This document shows, piece by piece, positions 31,991-44,044 of a stretch of 64,000 nucleotides of DNA (position 1 is its first letter; each line of letters opens with the position of its first letter). A program made the position numbers and the translations under genes. The notes below the pieces were generated by a model, which was not told where the DNA came from, searched no databases, and saw nothing but the letters and a program-made list of their open reading frames with translations. Source of the stretch: Aspidiotus rigidus (taxonomy: Eukaryota; Arthropoda; Insecta; Hemiptera; Diaspididae); NCBI GenBank assembly GCA_035079385.1, contig JAVHKY010000052.1, forward strand, positions 13,640,001-13,704,000, written 5' to 3'.

Positions 31991-32487
31991 TTTTTTTTGG
32001 TAAATTTAAAATTTCTTTATTACAATTCACCCTATAAATTCAAACTTTACACCGAGCGCTTTCCACTAACGTCATCTTCCGGGTGGACAAGAAGCAAAGA
32101 AATTTTAAATTTGTCATAATGAACCGCAATATTATAGAAAAGCGTGTACTAGATATTTTCTGGTAAGTTGGATGAGTAGATGAAGCAGCAGTTGGGGAGG
32201 TAATCTTCGACCATATATTACATGGATATGCCATAACGTGAAGCCAAACAAATCAATTTTGAGAAACGACGAAAAGCGACCCTTTTTTCTCAGCAAGAAC
32301 ATATGAGAAATCAGCTGATTACGACGAAGTGCCATTTTTCGGTATTTCTCACTTTCGATTTCTTTTGTCTTCTTATCAGTATGGCATGTCCATGTAATAT
32401 TATGGTCCAAGGAGGTAATAACCGTAGTAGCTGAAGGCGCGCAGTCTTGCTAGTCTATATTACTAAAAAAATGGGTTGTATGCTGTT

Positions 32488-32602
32488 ATCGCTTATCAAC
32501 TGATTGGCTTTTAGTATATCCGTTTTTTTTTCCGTAGGCTTGCTTTTAATAGATAACGACTTTATCAACCGATTGGCTTTTCGTGTATGCGGTTTTTTTT
32601 TT
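32488..32602. repeat. Diverged tandem duplication
   Basis: Two copies of a segment with the core GATTGGCTTTT, each ending in a T-run, lie about 67 bases apart. Confidence 0.5.
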
Positions 32603-33326
32603 TGTTTCTAAATTACCTAGCAATATTCGAATACCAGTACCCACTTCCCAAACTATAAAATTAGCCAAGATTTGTGTACTTTGCGTCGTGTTTGTTATTA
32701 AAAAACTACAAATATCCGTACTTGAAAAATTCTGTTCTCTCTTTAGTCTACCTGCAAAATAATCTTTTGAATTTTTTTTTTTTTTAAAGTGCTATTTGTT
32801 TAGTGTATTGGGAAATAACGAAAATTAAATGACTATTTTTTTCCTTTATATCATTTTTTCCAGATAAATATTTCAATATTATATTCTAAATTTATTGATT
32901 TTCTTTGCTTCTATCCTGAAGAATTCAACTTGAAAACATATTGCTGAAAAAATGAACTCTTTGCTCAGGGCTACAAATAGGATGTACCTATCTATCCCAA
33001 ATTTTAGAGAATTCATATCGAGAGACATTTACCGATTTGAACATTCTGATTTGGTAGCTAATATTTTTGTCAAATACATCCATTAGCCCATAAAATGAAA
33101 AAGGAAAATAAAAGAGCGGAAAAGTACACATAGAAAAAAAGAGAAGTTGAAAAAGAAATTCAGTTGTAATGAGATTAATGACTATCATTTCCCACCTCCC
33201 CCCCAAAAAAATAATGTTATAATTATTTGAAATTACCCTCAGGATTCACGATGTAAAGGAAGGTACAAAAAAAATATGTGTATAATATAATATATATTAT
33301 ATTATTATTAGGCTACCATTTTTCGG

Positions 33327-35895
33327 CCCAAAATCAAATAGTGGAATTCACAAAAAGGCAATACATTTACACAAAATAAAAATAAATTCACAAAGTAATA
33401 TTATAATTGGCGGAATAAATAAATGAGTGAACAAAATTTTAAGTGAAGTCACGAAATAATTATAAATTAACAAAATGAGAAGCGTACTCAACGGAAAAAA
33501 CAAATGGAATTGACAAAATGCTACAATTATAGAATCACAAAATGAACATGGGACATTCACAAACACTTTGAAATTAAAAATTGGAAAAAATTGTTCAAAT
33601 TATTAGAAAAAGAAACATAAAAAATGAAAAGAATTAAACAATCAACGCGCGCGTGGCTTTAGATGGCCGGCCACGCTTCCTCTTTTGTCCAAGAGGGACT
33701 GACTTCGCCTGGGAGGGGGCAGTAACCAGTTTCAGACGAATAAGCATACCGACTGTGTGTTTGCAAATGTACTGCTTGAGGTAAAAGGGACATGTGCAGG
33801 TTGACTCAAAAATATCTGTGGAATTGATTGAAATCGTCCAGATGGAACTATAGGACTTACGAAACTCGTCGAATGTTTTCCAATGACCTTCTGACTTGAG
33901 GAATGTGGTCAGTCGTTTGTTATTGAGAGGCTGCGGTGCAGTGCTCGACGCTACGTAGTATGAACTGTTTCGCTGCAAAACAACCTTATTTGCGCACGCC
34001 CACTGGTAAGCCCCGGTCCACATTTCCAACGACACGGTGGGAGTACGGACAAATGGTGCACAATTTACCGAAGCAGGATTCCTACGGGCGGACCATTTCT
34101 GCACAAGGCTGAGAGAGTTGCTGAGAAATTGGCCCACAGGCAAACGTTCACGAAATGTGTGCTCCCTTTTGATAACCGAATTGGTAGCTTCCAATCCATT
34201 ATTGGTGGTCGGAAAACCAATGGCAGCCCCTTCATACCAATAAGGCATCTTATGAATCCATTGCGTTTGAAAATAGTCCAGGAAGTCTGAAATACGCCGG
34301 TCATTGTTCTTTTTCCACTTCTCCATAAACAGTTCGGTAGCTCTGACAAATGTATCTTCATTTCTACAAATTTGCAGACAACGTAGGTCAACTTTTATGG
34401 CTACACATACCCCATTTTTCGACAGTGGTTTCAAGTACTTCTCACAGTTTTCCATTACATGGAAGAAGCACATCAGTCTCGAACGGGGCGGCCCAAAAAC
34501 ACGTTCGAATCCCTGCGTTATGGCTGCACAGCCGTCGGCAAGCAAAATAGTAGGTTTCCATTCTAATCGCGCTTCATGCAACGTTCGGAAAATATATTCA
34601 AAATCTTCCGCACTCTCACCCCTTGTAACAGCTAGGCAGAACGGGTGGAATACCCTATCCTTATCGTTTGTCCCGACAATCAATATGGGGAACCCCTGCC
34701 AAGTAAGCTTATAAGTGGCATCGGTTTGAACAAGGGGTGATAACAGAGTCAGCGACAACAACCGACGTGTTGATATAGATTAAAATCTCTTGTTTTTCGG
34801 GATCTGGTGATTCAGCATACACTGTGTGCTTCAAAATGAACGGTTCATCTTCGTCAGTTGGAATGCAATTTCTTGCAGCGCACCACGACGAAATTTCCGC
34901 CGCCGAGATTGTAGGAGGCCCTAAATATTTTTCGCGCAAACTTTTCAGAAACTTTCCACTTTAGATTTCACGGGCTCCTTGAATTTAGCGGCTTGAATAG
35001 CGTCCATAACAGCATTTGGCTTTTTAACACCTTCGTTGAATTTTTTTTCAATGAATTCTTTCATGTCTACCGAAAGACCGCGAGTAGGATCCGACACATG
35101 GTTGTCATGTTCGCAGTCAGTGCGGGACAAAGACACTTTATTACTTGTTGCATGATAGAGTAGGTATACTGCAGCCGGGCACTCATCACGTCTATATCTT
35201 CCAGCCTTGCAACGGTAATCGACTCTCGCACCTGCACTTGTTTTACCCGAAATTGATTTACTCCAAATATTTTCGTCAGTGACTGTTTTTCTGCTTCTTC
35301 TGTTGAGTCGAAAACTTGGTTTCGATCCACTTCCGAGTGACCCGTCGTTTCTTGCGCGGTGCAGGTCCATCATCTTCAAAGTCGTCAGTTGTAGAATCAT
35401 CGTCATGAAAATCGTCAAGAGCGAAGGTGTCATCCATAATTCACCGCAAAAATTAAGCAAACATTGAAAATAAGTGAAACAAATACGATAATTCGAATAG
35501 GTACGCAGAAATAAATAATCTCGAATACGAAGAAAGAAAATAATCGGTTGAAAGCTGTAGAAACGTAGGTACTAGGTAGGTATTGATTACTGATACTGTA
35601 TGCGTTGATGTCGTTGCAAGTTGAAGCTGGTTGATTCTCGATCACACGATACATTTCACTATCCCTTCTCGCTTCTTTTCTTTGATAATGATTTTAAAAA
35701 TAATTTTAAAATTATCTTGATATTACTCACACCAGGCCGCGTCATTCAATTACGTGGCGATGTCATTTTATTTTGTGCTGACGTCTACTTATTTTGTACA
35801 CGAGTACTTACGGGAGTTCCACTTATTATTTTGTGTCTCTCCCTTTCTTCTCTGTGCACCGTCACTTTGTGTACTCACCTGTTTGATTTTGTGCT
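33327..35895 (-). mobile_element. MULE transposon with subterminal CACAAAAT arrays
   Basis: The outer parts resemble each other inverted: left CAAAATCAAATAGTGGAATT, right (reverse complement) CAAAATCAAACAGGTGAGTA. The left flank (33349-33560) carries about nine copies of CACAAA/ACAAAAT words. The right flank (35760-35890) carries about five in the opposite orientation (ATTTTGTG). Such arrays are plausible transposase-binding sites. Exact ends and the target duplication were not resolved. Confidence 0.6.
33634..35437 (-). pseudogene. MULE-family transposase, broken by several frameshifts
   Basis: The C-terminal 375 codons (33634-34761) are intact. They carry DDE residues at D14 (QTDATYK), D76 (LLADGCAA) and E191 (NNGLEATN), the MULE CxxH motif (C98, H101), a SWIM zinc finger (C322, C324, C333, H335) and an AT-hook-like tail (RKRGRPSK). 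Upstream, in three other frame segments, lie a FLYWCH/WRKY-like zinc finger (YRCKAGRYRRDECPAA with DCEHDNH) and an acidic N-terminus with a basic patch starting at ATG 35437. At least four frame changes separate these parts, two of them near 34730 and 34955, so the gene is dead. The transposase would cut and paste MULE termini. Confidence 0.85.
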
Positions 35896-37020
35896 GAAAT
35901 ATACTCCCCTTATTATTATATGCTTACGTATGAGAGAATGGGTTACTCCAAGGCAAAGATGCCAAACAATGCAAAATTCAAGGGAAAAGGTAGTGCTTAT
36001 GGGTGGGGAACAAATGTATCCAAAGCTACGGCAAGAAAGTATGACCACGTGAATAATCAATCAGGAGTGTCATACAAGAGACAAGGGGTTGGGATCGTTT
36101 ATAGACGTGGGATGATTGCGTCAGATTGTCATTATTCAAGTTACAAAGCTTCTGTTATTGAGTTTCTAGACTGAGTTGAAACAATCATATGATCATAAAA
36201 GAGTTCAAACATAATATTATTGAAATATTATTTTGATGTAATAAAGCTTCAATATTTTCAAAAAGAAGTATAAACCAACAAGGAAGTTATCCTGGAGTAC
36301 ACAGATGAATCAGTATTACCTTATTAATTTTAAGGCATTCAACAAGGAACTTCTTGTATTGGGGAGGGGGTCTCTTAAAGGAAAAACGGGATTGATCGCC
36401 GTCCAAAAAAACGTGGAACTTGGAATTTTTTTGAGCTATGTATGATAGGAAGGGGACTTGAAAAAAATTCCGACCTTTGAGCTATATAATAAGATGGGGG
36501 AATGGAAAATTGCGAGTATCAAGCTGTATTTGATTGGAGCTAATGTCTAATAATTTCTTCTTTTGAGCTATATATGATACAAGAGGAACTTTGAAAATCA
36601 CGACTCTCTCAACGAAGTTAAACGAGGAACGCAGAGACCTTTTCTCTGGATCTAATTTGTTTTAACAACAAGTCAAAACCAAAACATTTGAGAAGTGAAA
36701 CTGTAATTGAAATTTATATGTGTGATTTTTAATATTAATTACTAGCGTCTGATGCGTCGTCGCTACGCGTCGGCGACAGCCGCTAGCAAGGTGGGCACCA
36801 ATTTTGAAATGAAAAAACAATTTCTTTTGATGAGAAATTGATGAAAAAAAATGAATCGAACCGGCGCGATAAGTAATTAACCACAAAAAAATGAGACTGG
36901 TAAAAGAGGGCCCCCCATAAACAGATACAAGTATCTTGTTTTGTAGATTTTAAATTGCTTCTCTTCAGAAAAAGAAAATTGCTCATAAGAACTTTCTTAT
37001 TTTGAAACAGGCTGAACTCC
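35896..37020. other. Region without a recognised gene
   Basis: Only short, unconvincing frames and AT-rich sequence. Nothing identifiable. Confidence 0.5.
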
Positions 37021-37039
37021 TGCACATTCTTTTGTCCAC

Positions 37040-37860
37040 ATATAAGGGCACAAAAATATTGCTTACTTTAACCAAACCCTATTTTAAGAGTCACAATTTA
37101 AAAATAAAAAAACAAAAAGAAAAAACAGATTGCTAACCCTATTTTGAATGAGCATAAGTTTTACTTCAGTTGCATTTAAAACAGATCAAAAAAAATATTG
37201 CTCACCTTAACCAAACCCTATTTTAAAGTAAGTTCTATAGCATTCAGAGATTTAGTGAATTAATTAAAAAAAAAAAAAAAGGGATTGGTTGTAGAAGAGT
37301 ATTAGAAACAGAAAGCAAAATTTAATTCAGAATAGCTCCTTCAAACTCAATAGCCACACTCAATGGCAATGGTTTTGAAATTGACTACCACACTTGTAAT
37401 CATTTTGCAGCTTCACAATTCATGGGTTAGAGTGATGCTAAGGGGTGTGGTGTGCTAAGTTCATAGGTTTTACAAGAGCATAAAACATACAAATGTGCAT
37501 TCGCGCGTATTGTATTTTACTGTTTTTACAATTATAAAATAGTACTTTGGTCGCATTAAAAAAAAAAAAAAAAAAAAAAAAAAAGTTGCTAGACCATAAC
37601 CAAAAAACCAAACTCTGTTTTAAAATAATTTATGATTCATTCGCATTTATAAAAAGAAAAATATTTGCCAAACGTTAACCAAACACCATTTTAAAATAAG
37701 TTGACTAGAGACGCTTTAAAAAAAAAAAAAAAAGGCATATTGCTTGACCTTGACCAAACCCTATTTTAAAATAAGTTGCACTCTAGTCGCATTTTTTAAA
37801 AAGTCCAAGAATGCTAAGTCTTTTGTACGACACTTACCCCTTACCTAACCAACAACTACC
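37040..37860. repeat. Degenerate tandem-like repeat field
   Basis: At least six copies of ACCAAACCCTATTTTAAAAT, each preceded by TTGC or a related word, occur at irregular 65-75 base or larger spacings, separated by A-runs including A27 at 37558-37584. It looks like a decayed satellite. Confidence 0.6.
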
Positions 37861-39900
37861 TAATCTTATTTCAAAGTTGAATGAAATAGGTACTTCAGTA
37901 ACAGCCAGAAATGAAATGATGGAACAAAGAACTGTTTAAACAAAACAATTAAAATATAAGAAACAAAAAATAATGTTCAAAAAGTGGAATATTTAATCTC
38001 ACAAAGATTCTTCAAAATGTCTGATTATTGGAGAATTTTTGATCATTTTCACGTTGAAGAATTCTAATATTTGAAACAACTTTACATTTTTCAAACAAAC
38101 TCTACATTTGGTGTTTTGGCTTTTGTGCAATTCAGCTAGGTACTCCTTCATACTTGTCAATCAGATTTTTTTTTTTCCTACAAAGAGTTGAAAGATCGCC
38201 TCAAGAAAGAAATATTTATCAGAAATAAATAGGTACAGGTACTTATATAGTGTTGTTGATGCTCGTGCTTTGTTTAGATCACATAGCATTTTCTGTCAAT
38301 TTCATATCAGTCCTCAAGTACAATTCATTACTCCTCCTTGAAATAAAAATTGCACAAAAGAAACAGTTTTCATCTCCCTCCTGCACAAACTGGAAATGCT
38401 TCAGAATTTTTGATACATTCAACCTTTTACTATCATTATTTGATTGGTGCCAATACTTAGCTGAAATCAATTTATTCTGCAATTTCCGTTTCTGGGAAAC
38501 GTGTTATCTAATTATTGCTTTGTTTATTTTAGAAACTTCCATATTGAGGGAAATGTTAGGTTGCAGAAAGCATGCCCTATATTATAAAATGACGTAGACC
38601 TACGTATAACCTCACTGAAATCAAAATTTACCATGAGCCCTTCTGTCTGTCTGTGGACAAACACTCATTATCACCGCTACAATTATTCATTTGAGTATAG
38701 GCTACATGATTGAAAATTACAGCTTTATTATGATTCGAGAAAAAAGAGATTCAAATATTACAACTGCAAAAAAACAAAACTTCTGAAATTCTAAATACTT
38801 TGCAGTATACATGCGTACACGTATCATTCACTCAAATTGAGAAAAGGGGGGAAACACCACTGAATTTATCAATTTGAAGTAACGTCTAAGTTGTGAGAAT
38901 AAAATTAACAATATAGGCTATCTAAATGATTGAAGAACTTTGAACATAGGCTTTATCTAATGATGATAATTTGTGACAATAATAATAATTTATTGTAGAA
39001 CTCGGCAACACTGCCCAATTGAATTTCACTACTACTCTACTATCTGTGTTGTATCTTGTGTTGTATCTAATCTATAGTATAGTCAGTTGGTTCATAACAA
39101 TACATGGTTCTCGTTCTTTCATCATACTTTTGTCTTTTATTTTCACTTTATCCAATAAGAACCGCTACAAACCCAATAGTCGTCTTTTCATCGGAAACTC
39201 TCATATTGGTTCAACCATAGCCAAACATATTGACCTAGTATTACCAGTAGCGATGATTACCGCACTCCGTTGCATTCTTGATTTCTCAAGGCTTGACAAT
39301 TAGGTATTGTAAACATCCTTGAATGAGAAAAATATACAAAATAAGTTCAGCGGCAAATTATTTGCATTCAATATCTAGAATTTCAATCAAAAATAGAGAC
39401 TCAAATCAACTTCACAATCCAAAATACCAACGTTTGAAATATTGTAAGATTTCATTCCACGCAGTTCCGTATTGATCTATTATCGCAGCATTGATTATCT
39501 TTGTCTGGATCACTTGATATTAATACGGCAATAACAACACAGATTACGATAAATGAACATCGATGAAAATATTAATTTCATACCTGAAAATAATATGATT
39601 CACAATAACATCTACTAGTCAGTTCGTTATCTCAAAAAATTGAAATGACAGTCTGCGATATTGCGATGCACATATTTTTGTAATGCGACCTTAGATTGTG
39701 AGGGGTCTGCAATTGTGACTCGAGCAAACGAACAGCAAAAAACGAAGCAAGCGGTTTCTGCAGGTAATCAGGTATGGCTCTTTGATTGTGTGCAATCAGG
39801 TGACGAGCGTTAAACCCATCCGAACGCGAATGTTAAGGAACAAAATCCCGATGCCGACAGACGTTCGACAAACTATTCGTAGCGTTGTCCACGGTTTTCG
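37861..39900. other. Region without a recognised gene
   Basis: AT-rich sequence. The frames at 38250-38597 and 39019-39303 are hydrophobic and low-complexity, with no motif or splice context I could support. Confidence 0.5.
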
Positions 39901-39922
39901 CAGGTTACTTGTGTTTTATTAT

Positions 39923-39995
39923 GATGGATGGATGGATGGATGGATGGATGGATGGATGGATATGATGGATATGATGGATGGATAGACGGATGGAT
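39923..39995. repeat. (GATG)n minisatellite
   Basis: A run of GATG/GGAT tetranucleotides, interrupted by a few ATGATGGAT variants in its second half. Confidence 0.9.
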
Positions 39996-40935
39996 AATGG
40001 ATAATAATTATGATACAAGGTAGACTTGGAAAATTTCGATTTCCAACTTGCAAGCTATGCTGAATGATAGTAAGGAGGACTTTGACGGCAGACGGCGGGG
40101 CGCAAAAATTTTCAAAAGGCGCAAGGCCCTCTAAAGGACAAGTTCTCTGTTAATTTTGAGCTATAAAATATGATAGGAGGGGGTTAGAAAAATTATGGCT
40201 TCCTTAACAAAGTTAAACAAGGAAAGCAGAAAAGCTATTCTATGGGGCGCATTGGTTTTAAAAGTGGAAGTTGCTCTTTCATAATATATAATATTGTGAA
40301 AGTTGGAATTAACATTATGCAACTCCTTTGGTGGATGAAAAATTCTAATTTCTTTGTGCTACCCTGTCTACATAGTTTGATATTTGAAATTTTGCTGAGG
40401 ACAACTTCTGTATATTTGAATATTGGAACTTGACGAATATAGTGAGATTTTTTTTTTTAACTTCTCAACTTTCGGTTTGTATTCTGTTGTCTATTGCAAT
40501 TTTGAAAGATCCGTACACCTTTCTCTTTTTTAATTATTACATAATAAGGTACGAGTGACTTTGATACAGAATTATGAAAGTGATACTGTCAATTGTACGT
40601 TATCGATATTGTTTTCAAATGTGTCGACGCTCAGTGAAAGGAAATTGGAAAAATTTTGACATCAACTTCCACTATCTAGCCAAGTATACCTAAATTGATT
40701 CGAGAAGAATTAAAAAAATTTTGACTTTATACTTCCCAGCTATACGCACCAAGTGATAGAGAGTGACTTGGAAAAAATTTTGACTTTCGACTTCCGGGGA
40801 CTTGGAAAAATTTCTTCATCGGACAGTGGACGCCAAAATTTTCAAAAAGACCCCCCCATAGAATAGGTTTTCTGAAATTTTAAATGTCGAGCTTTATCTG
40901 TTAGGAGGGAACTTGCAAAAATTTCCACTTTCGAG

Positions 40936-41157
40936 CTATACCGGATGAGGCCAAAAGATGTTACCAGTTAAATGGGAGTTTGCACTAAATCTGTTGTAGC
41001 GTAAAAACGCGAACTGTAAGACGTAAACTTCAAGTCTACGAGATTTGTATCTAATTTTATCTTCAATTTGCTCCCCTACCCAACGTTCTATAACTTTTCT
41101 GAGCCGAGTTATGGACCAAAATGTCCCAAAAATTGACCAACTTGCCAAGCTTTCCAA
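40936..41157 (-). repeat. Dispersed repeat, inverted partner of 45445-45660
   Basis: In conceptual translation both copies give WSIFGTFWSITRLRKV, then SHLTGNIF. The nucleotide sequences are equally similar, so this may be a non-coding repeat rather than a gene. Confidence 0.6.
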
Positions 41158-41215
41158 AATAAGAAATTTAAAATTCCCCCATTTTCAAGCTTTGTATGGT
41201 TATATTAATTAAGTA

Positions 41216-42880
41216 CTAGCTTAGACGCCACTTGCTTTTTTTCTGTCCTGTTACAGTTTGCAATAGTACTTTTATTTTGTTGAAGTCTTTTGTACAAACA
41301 CCATTTTCCATACACCGAGAGAAGGGGTTCATCGCACCACAGGGACTGTGGACCATTGAACGTTTAATTATTTCAAATAATTTTGGTTCCGTCACGGAAT
41401 CTGGAATCTCTGCAGAAACTATTTTGTCAACATCATCGGAATTTCTTATTTTATCCTCATTATCCAAGATAAGTAGTATATGAGCGTGTGGTAGACCTCT
41501 TTTTTGCCACTCTACCACCTAAATGAAGGCAACAACTTTCCCTAATACATTTTTTTTCGTCAAATCATCACTTTTTACACTAAGTAATAAAGCGTAATAA
41601 TGTAGGTAATAAAGTAATTATATGACCATTGATACTTTTCATTTTACAGAACCAACTATCCTCTCCGTGTGGGTAAAGAATAGGATAAGTCATTGGATCA
41701 GTATGTCTACTGTTTATCGGTAATTGAACATGGTCACCATTTTTACTGTGTATTTTTATGTCTCTATTACTGGGAGGACATCCATCTCCAGCATCACTAA
41801 AAACAGCGGCAACATCATTACAAGTAGGCAAATTCATTCTACCCCTATGAATCTGCTCTTCTTTATTATTTGGTTGACCTTCAAGTAGTGAAACAGTGTA
41901 ATTCCTTAAAGTTTCTCCTTCTTTTTCCAATTCTTATAACATTTTGTAAATTCTGGAATAGGTACCTATTTATATTTCTTAACCTTTGATCAAGTTCAAT
42001 TAATAAATGATTGTTCGAAATGCCGCCTAAATTATGAGACCTTGAACTCGAAAGCTATAAGGACCTCTACCACTTACCCATCCAGCTTCTACAGAAGCTC
42101 CAAAAAAAGCAAAAGCTAAGGCTGAGTTGAATTTCCTTATATTTGTTCTAAAATTTTTACTTTCAACTCCATTTTTGTTGAACAACAAACTTTTAATACG
42201 ATGAGTTGTTGGAATAATTCCGCGAGAGAAACCTGTTTCAAACAAATTATCTTCATCTTGAAAGTTCTCAACATCATCGTTCCTACAAGTTTGGTATAAT
42301 TCATATAGGCTAAATCGGTATTTTCAGTTTGAATGTAAATACTTAATGCCACATTTTTTGCATATGATGAATCGAAATGAATATTTTCCATCCTTGCAAC
42401 ATTTTTGAAAGGTAAAAGGAGCAGATTTTATTCCTTCGCTTTTAAAATATAAAGCTCCACAAAACGCACACTTGCAATTCATTTCTCCCAAACTATGTTC
42501 TTTAATGTTTCCTTCTGAGTAAGATAATCGACCGAGATTATCACTTTGTTTTTTATTAAAAGAATTGAGTTTTAAAATATTTTCTGTATTTGTTTCCTCC
42601 AAACTTTCAATTAGTGGTTCATAATGATTATTATTCAAGTATAATAACTTTAAAGGAACACTAATTATTTGAATTTGACCTAGAAGAGGTAATTTTAGCA
42701 CGAATTTTTATTCCGGAGATCGAATTTGATTCTCTCTCGTATACCTACCGAAATATTGACACAAAATATTTCAATGTGATCAGCGTAACATGTTGGACTT
42801 CGTAGATTATTAACGTACCTAATCTTCAATTGAGAGAGATTCAGATTCAACAAACGAAGAAAAATAACCACTGTTATCAC
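41216..42880 (-). pseudogene. Helitron N-terminal remnant: OTU-like, zinc-finger and Rep regions
   Basis: Reading 42880 to 41216 on the minus strand, in several frames: an OTU-protease-like stretch (CYADHIEIF, later LNNNHYEPL), a CxxC zinc finger (CKCAFCGALYF with CCKDGKYSF), the Helitron N-terminal block (NIRKFNSALAFAFFGA, then CNDVAAVFSDAGDGCPPSNR), and finally the rolling-circle Rep block WQKRGLPHAHIL, whose HAH is the HUH metal-binding motif. The helicase is missing and frames are broken, so this is a truncated, inactive Helitron. Some insect Helitrons carry an OTU domain, which fits this order. Confidence 0.8.
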
Positions 42881-43074
42881 CTATGTAACGGCAACAATCC
42901 ATTCGGAGAGTAAAAGCATGATCAATGTTTTTATCAAAAAATAAATACGATAGGGAATAAAAAAGGCAACTACCATCTGCAGGTACTTAAATAGAAATAT
43001 ATTTTTTACTCTCACTTGTACAGTGGTACATACTTTAAAACTTAAAAATCAAAAAGTAAATTCAATAGGAACCT

Positions 43075-43265
43075 ACCCTCCAGAAAAATTTCTCTGGAAT
43101 TACTCTGGATAAAATGAAAACAGAAATACACAGGATTGTGTAACAAATTACAATTACCCTCCAGAAAATTTCTCTGGAAACACTCTAGATAAACTGGAGA
43201 CAAAAGTACCTACGTAGGATTGTGTAACAGACTACAATTAGGTAGAAAAATTTCTCTGGAATACA
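43075..43265. repeat. Tandem repeat, unit about 83 bp, 2.3 copies
   Basis: TACCCTCCAGAAAAATTTCT begins the first unit; the same segment with a few changes follows at about 43158. A partial third copy (GAAAAATTTCTCTGGAAT) starts near 43243. ATTGTGTAACA closes each unit. Confidence 0.7.
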
Positions 43266-44044
43266 ATTCTCCAGGCACGAAAGTAATGCAATGCTGGCTG
43301 AAATTGAATAAATATCGTAATTTGACGAAAACTTTTATGGATCTGAACCCTGAAAAATTATATCATTAATGAAATTACATATATAACTTAAAAATACGTA
43401 CGAGTTTCCTATAGAAACTTGTGTACCTACGTAATAGATCGTAACAGATCGGATAGAAAAATACGTAATGATCGTTCTTCTCAAATTGTGACTTCTTTTC
43501 TTCAAAAATCTAAATTTCAAGCTGTTTCCTTTCTTGTAGGAACTTGTCGTGTGCCCACGTAACAAATTGAATTGATAATCGGCAAACTTTTCTCGTAGTA
43601 ACTCGTGTAGTACGTAGGTTAACAAATTGAACGGCATTTAACGAAATTTTTATTAAGTAGTACTGATACACAATAAAATTTAGTTTCATCTACCGACGTT
43701 TAATAATTACCTACCTTATGTAGGTATCTTCCACGATCAAAATTAAAGTTATTATTTCGTCTAACACAACAGATTCGCGTCAAAGTTAATGGATTGCCAG
43801 ATTCGTAAAAAGGGGAATATCATAGAAAATATTCAAAAATATTGTTGAATAGTGATAAACGATATCATAACGCCTTACATGGCGTACATTGTATCGATAA
43901 CCATAACCACTAATATTTATTTTAGCCATTTTGTAGCTGAATTGTATCGGTTAAATTAGGTACCTACGGAGTGCTGTGTACGATCGGGTAGTGTTTCATA
44001 GAATTTATTTACCGGTATCGAGAGTGTGGACACCTAGCCTGAAG

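Noticed and set aside
38250..38597. 115-codon hydrophobic plus-strand frame
   Set aside because: No recognisable motif, AT-driven composition, and an equally open frame on the other strand.
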